DNA of 64,000 nt from assembly GCA_027422505.1 (NCBI GenBank), contig JAPQWV010000633.1, positions 1 through 64,000 of the forward strand, written 5' to 3'. The notes under the pieces are model-generated. The model was not told where the DNA came from. It saw only the letters and a program-made list of their open reading frames with translations, and made no database searches. Within the stretch, counting starts at the first letter, position 1. Each line of letters opens with the position of its first letter. This DNA is from Craterostigma plantagineum. Taxonomy: Eukaryota > Streptophyta > Magnoliopsida > Lamiales > Linderniaceae. The position numbers were made by a program, and so were the translations under genes. Shown here in pieces: positions 10,778-20,120 of the stretch.

Positions 10778-12324
10778 ACTTCAAGGAGTTGAAGAAACGA
10801 CTGACAACAGTTCATGTTCTTACAATACCCTGTGGTATGGAAAGATTTTGGGTATACAGTGATGCCTAAAAAAAAATGGCTTGGGGTGCGGGTTGATGCA
10901 GAACGGGAAGGTAATTACGTATGCCTCCCGACAGCTCAAATCCTACGAGAAAAATTACCCCACACACGATTTGGAACTCGCAACAGTGGTGTTTGCCCTG
11001 AAAATCTGGCGACATTATCTATACGGAGAACGATGCGAGATCTTAACAGATCATAAAAGCCCAAAGTACTTTTTCACGCAGAAGGAGTTAAACATGAGGC
11101 AAAGACGATGGCTCGAGTTAGCAAAAGACCACGACTGTGCAATAAATTATCACCCAGGAAAAGCGAACGTAGTCGCAGAAGCTTTGAGCCATAAATCAGT
11201 GAATACGAACCTGTGCCAACTCGGAGTGGAAATAATCAATTTGGAAAGATCGAAATAAAACTAGCAGCGTTAACGTTGAAGCCAACATTATTATATCGAA
11301 TTCTTGAGGAAAAAAAAACGTAAAGGGCCATGATGCAGTCTGGGTGATCGTCGACAAATTGACTAAATCAACCCATTTCCTACCAATCAATCAAACTTGT
11401 TCCATGGAGAAGTACGCAGAGTTGTACATAAAAGAAATTGTGAGACTCCTTGGGATCCCGATTTTAATCGTCTCAGATCGGGATTCGAGATTTCTGTCCC
11501 AATTCTGGGTGAGATTACGAAAGACCATGAGGACGAAACTATCCTTCAACACGGCATATCACTCTCAGACGTACGAACAGCTTGAGAGAACAATCCAGAC
11601 GCTCGAAGATATGTTGAGAACGTGCAACCTGGATTTTCAGGCAGAGCAAATACCTTCCACTAATAAAGTTTTCCTATAACAACAACTATCAAGCCACGAT
11701 CGGGATTGAGCCTTACGAAGCCTTGAACGAGCGTAAATGTCGATCCCCAATTCATTGGAATAAAATCGGCGAGAAAGCGTTGTTGGGCCCTGCAATGATT
11801 CGTGAAATGACTAAAGCTGTGGGAAAATTCCGGGAGAGGATGCAAACAGCCCAAAGTCGTCAGAAGAGCTATGCTGATCAACGACGAAGGCCACTAGAGT
11901 TCTCGGAAGGCGATCGGGTGTTCTTGAAGATATCTCCTATGAGAGGCGTGAAAAGATTCGGAAAGAAGGGCAAGCTCAGTCCGAGGTACATTGGTCCTTT
12001 CCAAATCCTTAAGAGAGTCGAGGAAGTTGCATATCAACTGGAGTTACCAGCCTCGTTAGCCCAAGTCCACGACGTATTTCACGTATCAACATTACACGTT
12101 ACGAACCCGAATCATGTACTAGGAAGCGAACACTTCACCAGCAACTCAAGCCGGACCTGAGCTACGAAGAGGAGCCAGTTGAAATCTTAGTGCGCGAAGT
12201 GAAGCGACTTCGGAATAAAAATATTCCGTTAGTCAAAGTACTGTGGCGAAGCCAAGCGATTGAAGAAGCCACGTGGGAGCGAGAAGATGATATGAAGAAT
12301 CGTTATCCCGAATTATTTCTTTAG
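10778..12324 (+). pseudogene. Degenerate pol remnant: RT end, RNase H, integrase, chromodomain-like tail
   Basis: Reading frames change several times, so this is not one protein. From about 10,778 the RT/RNase H boundary FKELKKRLTTVHVLTIP is readable. After a frameshift at an A-run near 10,868 comes RNase H ([53 protein letters not shown]). Integrase follows from 11,344 (VIVDKLTKSTHFLPINQT, LIVSDRDSRFLSQFW). A further frame from about 11,690 carries the integrase C-terminus (EGDRVFLKISPMRGVKRFG, PRYIGPFQILKRVEEVAYQL), and after another shift the tail LVREVKRLRNKNIPLVKVLW ends at TAG. Reverse transcriptase catalytic residues and gag are absent. Confidence 0.9.
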
Positions 12325-12351
12325 ATGTGATTTCGGGGACGAAATTCTTGT

Positions 12352-12363
12352 AAGGGGGGAGAA
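12352..12363 (+). other. Polypurine tract
   Basis: AAGGGGGGAGAA(T) sits directly before the 3' LTR start at 12364, the standard plus-strand priming site. Confidence 0.85.
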
Positions 12364-12897
12364 TGTAATACCCGTAAAAATTTAATACGGGATTATTTCA
12401 ATAATATTCGGAATGTGTGAAGTCGATTTCGAACATACACCGATTTCTTTCCGTGTCGAGCAAAGAATTTAGAATTGGACCCGATGAATTTAAAAGGGGC
12501 CGAAATAATTATGGGCCAAATGGAGAATAATGGCCCAAGTATGGGAGAGATAGATTAGATGTTAGGAATTTTGGCCCAATAATATAAAATAATAATAATA
12601 ATAAAATTATTATGGCTGAAATTAAGTAAGGAAAAAAATAATAAAATAAATAAAATAATTTCAATTCACCTCCATGTGAGTGTGGTAAATAAAACAAGAT
12701 CCTTTATTTAATAAATGTACCTCCATCCATCTCTATGTGAGCATGGAGACAAGATCTATCCAAGCCACCTCCAAGCATCTCTATAATGGTAAGAGGACAA
12801 AACAACCAACAATTTAAAGGAAATAGAGAAGAAAGAGGAGAGAACATGGGAGAGATGGGAGGGGGGAAAAGAAAGAAAAGAAAGGACAAAATAACCT
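12364..12897 (+). repeat. Truncated 3' LTR (first 534 bp)
   Basis: It matches 6282-6812 almost base for base, then breaks off inside the words GGACAAAATAACCT. The remaining roughly 2.08 kb of the LTR is missing. Confidence 0.92.
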
Positions 12898-13150
12898 TGG
12901 CTATGGTTTTGGGCAAATCTAAATCAATAACCTTGGCTATGGTTTTGGACAAAATAACCTTGGCTATGGTTCTGTATCAAAATTAGTTCAAGTCAACTTT
13001 TATCTCATCAATAAGAATTCTAAATCAAGCTTGGGGGTTGGGCAAATCTCCTTAACTTTTAATTATGAAATCCAATCCAAATATTGAATAGCTTGATTTT
13101 TCGGTCATAGTTATCATAGACTATGCATTTACCTTGGCTATGGTTTTGCG
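12884..13150 (+). repeat. Short direct repeats with core ACCTTGGCTATGGTTTTG
   Basis: The core occurs at about 12,893, 12,930, 12,957 (with TTCTG) and 13,131. The phrase GGACAAAATAACCT occurs both at the LTR break (12,884) and again at about 12,948. Confidence 0.85.
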
Positions 13151-13462
13151 GTATTTGTAGTGTTATGTCAGCTGATGAGCGTTGCTTCAGACATCGCAAG
13201 CAATAAAGCTCGAGTCTTTGTGATGTTTCTGCATCGAAGGAGAGAACAGTCAATAGCTGTTTTGAAATGAGGAGAGAGCAGCCAAATAATCGTTCCTCGA
13301 TTGCACTTGGCGTATCGGAGAGAGCAGCCCTTCGAAGGAGTTGTACAATCGAGGAAAACATCAAATACCTGGTATGTCCCTGAGAATATCTTTGTGGCCT
13401 AATTGAAAACTTCCAATGGAAAAACAGTGTTTTTCTTTTGTGGGGTTTAAGATAGGTCAACG

Positions 13463-14440
13463 ATGGAGTCCAGAATGGATCAGTATGAGATCATTGAGCA
13501 GATTGGCCGTGGCGCCTTTGGTGCAGCCATTTTGGTCAACCATAAGCTGGAAAAGAAACAGTGAGGATCTTTTTATTTATTTATTGAAGATTGGTTTTTT
13601 GCTATCTTATGTTTTGGGTTTTGGGTTGTGAAAATTCAGGTATGTAGGGAGGGGCAGAAGATTCGCTTGGCTCGGCAAACTGAAAAATGTCGTAGATCAG
13701 CTTATCAAGAGGTACACCTACTTATCAATTTAAGCAAAGAGATGGAACCTTATGAGAAGAATCTGTCTGATATTCAGCATTTCCCCGAGTATTCTTGTCA
13801 CTCATCTTTAGAATTTTTATGAAAGAATGTGACCTAACATGGGATTTTGCAGTCAGTGACCAGTGTTATACTTAAATCTCTTTATTATGTTTTTCGAGTA
13901 AATGTATGATAAATGTGCAGATGACAATAATAGCTAAGATTAAGCATCCTGACATTGTTGAGTTTAAAGAAGCTTGGGTTGAAAAGGTAACACTAAGCTT
14001 CCATGTTTTAGTATTGCTTTTGCTTGATATGAACTAATACGTCACTTGTGGTTCATCTTTGTACCTAATGCCAAAACAGGGCTGCTATGTTTGCATAGTT
14101 ACGGGCTACCGCGAGGGCGGTGACATGTGTTACTTGAATGGGAAATGTATAAACATTGTCATAGTTTCATTTCTTCAGCCTAATTTACTGTGAGAATCGA
14201 TCATTAACAGAGGCGAACTGATGAAGAAATCCAATGGCCAACACTTCCCCGAGGAGGTTCACTTTCATTTCTTTCTCACATTTTATTTATCAACTATATG
14301 CTTTCACTTTTGTGGTTAACAAGGTTGTCTAATGTAAAACTTGCAGACGCTAAAAGTGGTTCACGCAACTGCTACTCGCAGTTGACTATCTGCATTCCAA
14401 CTTTGTTTTGCACAGGGACCTCAAAGCCATCTTTTTTCAA
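13463..14440 (+). pseudogene. NEK-type protein kinase fragment, N-terminal exons only
   Basis: NEK kinases regulate microtubules and cell expansion in plants. Exon-like pieces keep the order of a plant NEK gene: [20 protein letters not shown] and [12 protein letters not shown] (13463-13560), then KIRLARQTEKCRRSAYQE (about 13,650-13,711), IAKIKHPDIVEFKEAWVEK (13,930-13,986), GCYVCIVTGYREGGDM (about 14,080), GELMKKSNGQHFPEE (about 14,213), then LLLAVDYLHSNFVLHRDLK (about 14,365-14,428). The Gly-rich loop and HRD are present. Similarity stops just after HRDLK, so the activation loop and C-lobe are absent. Exon 2 has a 5-nt length error between TATGTA and ATTCGC that breaks the frame. Introns are retained, so capture was at DNA level. 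Confidence 0.88.
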
Positions 14441-14716
14441 TCAATTCTCTTAATTGGTTGCCTTTTTTTTCTTTGATTTATGGTACTTTTCTTCTTGTGA
14501 TCCTCTCGCGGGCGACTTCCAAAATCCAAGGCGCTGTCAATCGTAGACCACGGCGGCGATAGAACTCATCTCTTTTGGTCGATTAGTCTTCTCAGACCAA
14601 GTGAGAACGTCGATTCGAATTGTTTGAACTTGTCTTCTTCGTATTGTCCAAATGATGTGTCGTCTTCTTCTTTTTACAACATGTGTTACATTTTCGCTTT
14701 TTTCTTTCCTTAACAG

Positions 14717-15122
14717 GAAGACGATAAGTATGAGTACTCAGAGCCAATTAAGATTCAGAGCTCGGTGAAGAACTACTCGCAATTCGTTTCATTCCCAATT
14801 TATGCGTGGCAAGAGAAATCGAAGACCGTCGAGGTTAGAATTTTTTAAGTAATTTGTGAGAAGTAATTGAGTCTCGCTTTTGATTGTTGCAAAACTAAGT
14901 GTTGCCGTTCATTGTTTCGTAGGTTGAAGGAGAGGAAGAACCCAAAGAGGGTGAGGAAATACCAGAGGTAAAAACGCTCTTCTTAAATTTTTTTAGTTCC
15001 TCCAAGAAGTAGATATTAGTGCGAAATTGATTCTTTCCCTTTTTCTTGCAAGGGAGAGAAAAAGAAAACTAAGAGACCAAGACAGAGATATATTGGGACT
15101 GGAAACTAACAAATGAAACAAA
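14717..15122 (+). pseudogene. Organellar HSP90 (TRAP1/HSP90.5-6 type) fragment
   Basis: HSP90.5 and HSP90.6 are plastid and mitochondrial chaperones. Three exon-like pieces match the N-to-middle linker: EDDKYEYSEPIKIQSSVKNY, SQFVSFPIYAWQEKSKTVEV (14717-14836), VEGEEEPKEGEEIPE (about 14,924-14,969), then GEKKKTKR followed by a shifted copy of the KYWDWELTNETK block (about 15,055-15,115). An extra base turns that block into an early stop. No ATPase domain or C-terminal half is present. The sequence upstream of it, 14,470-14,716, is unrecognised. Confidence 0.85.
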
Positions 15123-15195
15123 GAAAGTTGACCCAAAGGAAAACTCACGTTAAAAATAGTATATTTTTCGTGACATACTCTTCTATGGCAATCGA

Positions 15196-15399
15196 CTAAA
15201 ATCTGGCTATGCGCAGGGACAGAGCCTCATTGTATGCCTGTGTGAACCGTCACAAGAAAGCAGTGACTGAGTTGTTATGTATAAGCAAGCGCCAGGGTTC
15301 TGTAGAAATATGCAGGAAGGTAGATATCTCCCCTCTTGCAGATGCAGTCGCAACCATTGTCATGCTGCCAGACAGATTCGACGAAAAGCAAGCAGAGGT
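15196..15399 (+). other. Exon-like segment of unknown origin
   Basis: Open reading KVDISPLADAVATIVMLPD plus RFDEKQAE ends in front of a GTGCAA donor-like site. It looks like an internal exon of a host protein that I do not recognise. It sits among captured fragments, so it is probably another one. Confidence 0.35.
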
Positions 15400-15589
15400 G
15401 CAATTTCTTATTTTTTTTCATTTACAAGTTTGTTCTTGAAATACAATTGTTCATGTACTTACGCCTCGCAGGCATCCCCCACTTCATGTGTATTTTGTAT
15501 GATTATGCTAATATCGTTAATTTTGTATGACTGCTCAACTGGGCGACTCCTGAGTTATTTTGTATTATTATGTTGTATTGTAATAGAAT

Positions 15590-17935
15590 GACTCCCGTGA
15601 CTTTACGAGCTTCATTCACGTATGAATTACGTGGTGTATGACAGTTTCCTATGTATCACTTATGAATGCAAATAATATAATTTTAACATGATATGATCTA
15701 CTATAAAGTAATATAATTTAATATTGTATTATGTTATATTATATAAAATAAATAACATAATATTATATAAGGTAAAATAAAATACTACATATATTAATAC
15801 AATATAATATAACATAATAATATAAGAACATAATATAATACAACATATATAATAATATAATTTAGTATAATATAATATATAAAATATTGTACATATATAT
15901 AATAGTATAATATAATATAGTTTAAAATAGTGTTTATATAAGGTAAAATAAAATATTACATATAATAATACAATATAATATAACATAATAAAATAATAAC
16001 ATAATATATTACAACATATAAAATAATATAATATAAGATATTGTAGTATAATATAATATACTACAAAGTATTGTATATAACATATATATAATAGTATTAT
16101 ATAATATAATTTAATACGCTATAATATAGTTTAAAATAGTATTGTAACACGATAAAATATAGTATAATATAATAAAATATAGTACACGATAATATAATAT
16201 AACGTGATATAATATAATAAAATATAAAACATTATACTATAAAACAATATATTACGAGTAATATAACATAATATAACATAACATAATACCATGTCACATA
16301 ATATAGCGAGCCGTGAAAACAACGTATGTTTGGGACTAGGAGGATACCCTTATTCAAGGCACGACGACAGTGAAGCTGTATGGCTGCTGCCACCCGTAGA
16401 GGCAAATGTTCAAATGCCGGTGAAAGACTGCAGTGAATTTCGTAAAGTGTGAATACTTCCGAAGTGTAAGACTGCACTCAGGAATCTAAGAAAACGACTT
16501 CTGTGACTTTAGGAGTTTCATCCAGATATGAATTACATGGTGTATGACAGTCCCCTCTGTATCAATTATGACTGCATATATGAATGTAAGAATGCGCCTA
16601 GGTTCGAGCTTAATGAGTGCGCTACAACAACAAATTGCGAGATTCAACATTTAAGATTGCGAGGTGTATGACTACCAGTAAATTCGGGCAAATTAAGAAG
16701 GTAAAGCAGCCGCTTTACGGAAGTGTAAGACTGCAGTGAATTTCGTAATGTATGAAGACTTCCACAAGTGTCAGAACTCAGAGATATAAGAATACGACTC
16801 CCGTGACTTTACGAGCTTCATTCGCGTATGAATTACGTGGTGTATGACAGTTCCCTATGTATCGCTTATAACTGCAAATAATATAATTTTAACATGATAT
16901 GATCTACTATAAAGTAATATAATTTAATATTTGTATTATATTATATTATATACAATAAGATAACATAATATTATATAAGGTAAAATAAAATACTATATTG
17001 GTTCGAGGCAGTTTGGAGTAAAAAAGAGTTTCAGTACTCACTGGTGAAAATAGTGACTTCGGGATAGAGATAGTGAATCCTTTCCGAAGAGAAAGAAAAG
17101 GACTCAGCATCCACAGCTCCGCCCGGCCTTTCCCAACCAAGGGAGAGCTTGAATAGGACATATGGCCGAGGATCGAAGAAGCACGGGATGAAAATAATAC
17201 AATATAATATAACGTAATAAAATAATAACGTAATATATTACAACATATAAAATAATAATATAAGATATTGTAGTATAATATAATATAGTACAAAATATTG
17301 TATATAACATATATATAATAGTATTATATAATATAGTTTAAAATAGTAATGTAACACGATAAAACATAGTATAATATAATAAGATATAGTACAAGATACT
17401 ATAATATAACGTGATATAATATAATAAAATATAAAAACGTTATACTATAAAACAATATATTACGAGTAATATAACATAATATAACATAACATAGTACCAT
17501 GTCACATAATATAACGAGTCGTGAAAACAACGTATGTTTGGGACTAGGAGGATACCCATTCAAGGCACGACGTCAGTGAAGCTGTATGGCTGCTGCCACC
17601 CGTAGAGGCAAATGTTCAATTATGCCGGCGAAAGACTGCGGTGAATTTCGTGAAGTGGTGAATACTTCCGAAGTGTAAGACTGCACTCAAGAATATAACA
17701 AAACGACTTCTGTGACTTTGGAGCTTCATCCAGATATGAATTACATGGTGTATGACAGTTTCCTGTGTATCAATTATGACTGCATACATGAATGTAAGAA
17801 TGCGCCTAGATTCGAGCTTAATGAGTGCGCTACAACTACAAATTGCGGGACTCAACATTTAAGATTGCGGGGTGTATGACTACAGGTAAATTCGGACAAT
17901 TAAGAAGGTAAAGTAGCGGCTTTACGTTCAAATTC
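15590..17935 (+). repeat. Tandem duplication of an about 1.2 kb AT-rich unit
   Basis: Unit A starts at 15590 and unit B at 16796, both with GACTCCCGTGACTTTACGAG, an offset of 1,206 bp. Both contain a long ATAATATAATAT-type tract, then ACAACGTATGTTTGGGACTA (16,319 and 17,528), then a part rich in GTGTATGACAG and GTAAGACTGCA. A weaker third copy of the unit start (ACGACTTCTGTGACTTTAGG) lies inside each unit at about 16,493 and 17,702. Confidence 0.9.
16998..17190. other. GC-richer 193 bp insert present only in duplication unit B
   Basis: It interrupts the ATA-rich tract, starts near TTGGTTCGAGGCAG and ends near GAAGCACGGGATG. Unit A runs straight through at the matching place. Composition is quite unlike the flanks. 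Origin unknown; organelle DNA is one possibility. Confidence 0.6.
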
Positions 17936-17967
17936 CATTGTGGCTGTGATCTTAGGGGCTGATGAAC

Positions 17968-18068
17968 TTCGAGTATTGGCATATTATAAAGATCAACGAA
18001 CTTCTGCCTCAGTATCTGATTCATCCTATCAACATCACATGCGTGTGTCCAGAACGAATCATGCACAC
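17968..18068 (-). pseudogene. Phage-type RNA polymerase (RPOT) exon fragment
   Basis: RPOT enzymes transcribe plant mitochondrial and plastid genes. The minus strand reads [20 protein letters not shown] then [13 protein letters not shown], the conserved block close to the RPOT C-terminus that contains the HDSF motif. An AG acceptor precedes it. After MPILE the similarity stops, so only part of one exon remains. It is the only recognised captured fragment on the minus strand. Confidence 0.88.
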
Positions 18069-19390
18069 CTACACAAATGCATTGATGAACTGTGATTGAC
18101 GTCTACAAGATGATAATATATTGAACAGTAAGCACAATACTTTGGCAAAAGATGGAAGCAAACGATGACTTCAGGTTATTATCAACAGGCAATTTTTTAA
18201 GGGCAAATGTATGACCATTGAAGAATTTTTTAGAGACTCCGTACAACTCTCCTCGATGTAAGCCTTTGGAATATTTTCGCATGTTTTGGTTCTTACAAAA
18301 ACTATCGAGGGACGAAGGTTGTAATCCTTATGCATGCAGTTAGAAATTTCTAAGCCGCTTTATGAAGATAATTTTGTGTGCTCAATGTTCATCAGCCTGC
18401 GCCCTGCGGTGAGTAAGTGCTTAGTTTGATTGGGGTTTTCGATTATCGCGTGGTTGTTTTTTACAGATTGGTGTAATGAACCTGTTGAATTTTAAGACGG
18501 CACAACAGTTTACCTCTCAGAAAACGAAGGTTTATGTAATGTTTACCTTTCTCTTGTATGACAGACGCTCATCGATTCAAGGCCTCCTAACATAGCGTCG
18601 TTTCTGAATTGCTTTGGTATAGATTACATCTTCAAACTGTTTGCCTTTAGTACTTTGAAATCTTAGGGGCTACGTAGATTTCATTAGGCTGTGATCTTGC
18701 AACCGCTGGGCGATAGAGGAATTGCTGTAGTCGGCGGCGAACGGTTAGGGGATTCACAACTTCTGACCAGGTTGATTTGTGATGTCTTGATCTTCTATGT
18801 CAGAACTGCATGGCCAATATATCGTCTCTTAATGTTATACACGGAAAACGAACAGGTCTGAGATTAATAGTAGGTCATATACACATTCGTACAATCGAAT
18901 CGATTCCTCAGCCCATCAAAGGCAATCGAAGAGCCTAAATGTTCGCTCGCCTACCAACAGCCAAACAATCCACTCGAAGCTCTCTGCCACCTACCTCCTC
19001 CTCTCTGCGTACCCAAACCACCGCTTTTCTTCCCACACACGACTTGAGTCAAATATTAGACCTACATGGATGAGTGCCGTTTGTATGTGCATTGAGTTCG
19101 ATAATAAAGAGGACACGGAGTCCAATCGATACTTTGTATGTGGATGGCAGTCATGCAGGCTTTATGGACGTGTTCGCTTGCCATATCAGATTCGTTGGCA
19201 CAAGAATTAAGAGTTGTGAATGTGGACGGACGTCCTTTTGAATGTGTATGGCAGTCATACAGGCTTCATCTGGCTTTAATATGAATGAACTATATTAGTA
19301 CTGTTAATTTTGGATGAGGTTATTGCTATCTAATGCTTTTGATTCAGTTGTTTGTATAAGAAGTAATATTAATCAAAATAACAAGCATGC
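18069..19390. other. Unassigned sequence between captured fragments
   Basis: I see no recognisable gene. There is an acceptor-like TTTTTTACAG at about 18,465 followed by a short open stretch (IGVMNLLNFKTAQQFTSQ). Two near-copies of GTATGGCAGTCAT(A/G)CAGGCTT lie at about 19,140 and 19,249. Confidence 0.4.
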
Positions 19391-19469
19391 GCGTTTGTTA
19401 GGTCTTGGTGACCATGATAACTACCATGAGTTTTGCCGCCTTCTTGGACGATTCAGAATTAACTATCAG
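19391..19469 (+). pseudogene. Exportin-7-like exon fragment
   Basis: Exportin-7 is a karyopherin with ARM/HEAT repeats. The open stretch LGLGDHDNYHEFCRLLGRFR plus INYQ matches the conserved DHDNYHE-CRLLGRFR-NYQL block of plant XPO7 and ends exactly at a CAG/GTAGTG donor. Nothing else of the roughly 1,050-residue protein is found nearby. Confidence 0.83.
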
Positions 19470-19949
19470 GTAGTGGCTTTGAGTTTATATCGAGAAGCAG
19501 TGTGCATTTCAGTAGTTCTCCTTTGAACCTTAAAGATATTAGATGATTTACCTTGCTCTCTCCGGGTTTTTCCTTAAAGTAGTTTTATGATGAAGATTGA
19601 GCTTTTGAAGGCTTTTTAACTCATTATGGACTATGCAAAATGCTCTATGTATGATAAAAATAATATTAAAACCGCGAAAACCGCCCCAATCCAACCGCAT
19701 ATAAGCAAACCGCAATCTATCGGGTTAAGATTTTTATGATCGGGTTTGGGATACATTTTAGAAAACCGCAATACATTGTAAATTCATGAAAGAAGGAAGA
19801 TAAAGAGTCCAAGATTAAGAGTCTCTGCTATCCCGATTTTTCAAGAAACTCCATGAAAATGCATCGATATCTCAGCAAGAACTTGTCCAAGAATTTTTCT
19901 TTGAGCACCTAAGGAAGAATTCAGACCTCCATCTCCAACACCATCATTC

Positions 19950-20120
19950 ATGGAGGCAGAGCTCTTCTCTTCGGTCATGAAGAGGCTCGGCGAGCTCGAA
20001 GAGAAGGTAAATACTCTCAAGGAGAAGCCATCTCAGATGCCATATGACAAAGAAGAGCTGTTGAATGCTGCTGTTTACCGCGTCGATGCCCTTGAAGCAG
20101 AGTTAATTGCAACCAAAAAG
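19950..20120 (+). pseudogene. Sec14-like (SFH) phosphatidylinositol transfer protein C-terminal exon fragment
   Basis: Plant SFH proteins end with a conserved coiled-coil and nodulin tail. This exon reads VMKRLGELEEKVNTLKEKPS then MPYDKEELLNAAVYRVDALE and ends LIATKK before GTCTGT. That is the typical block near the SFH C-terminus. The CRAL-TRIO lipid-binding domain is absent, and the terminal KKKKK-rich exon is not found downstream. Confidence 0.85.

Larger units (their letters stand above)
6282..12897 (+). mobile_element. Ty3/gypsy-type LTR retrotransposon, defective, 3' LTR truncated
   Basis: The element has a 5' LTR (6282-8894), a primer binding site, remnants of pol (RNase H, integrase and a chromodomain-like tail) on the + strand, a polypurine tract and the first 534 bp of the 3' LTR. 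The chromodomain-like tail with NIPLVKVLWR and EEATWEREDDM points to the Tekay/Del chromovirus lineage. Gag, protease and most of reverse transcriptase are missing. The two LTR copies differ by one substitution and about three single-base homopolymer indels over the shared part, so the insertion is recent even though its proteins are dead. It must have been mobilised in trans. No target duplication can be checked because the right end is lost. Confidence 0.9.

Noticed and set aside
15720..16320. Long minus-strand Tyr/Ile/Leu-rich frames in the ATA tract
   Set aside because: Direct translation of an ATA repeat; not a protein.
15590..17935. Centromeric satellite or CRISPR-like array
   Set aside because: Only two 1.2 kb units with an irregular ATA tract; no regular spacer/repeat structure and this is plant nuclear DNA.
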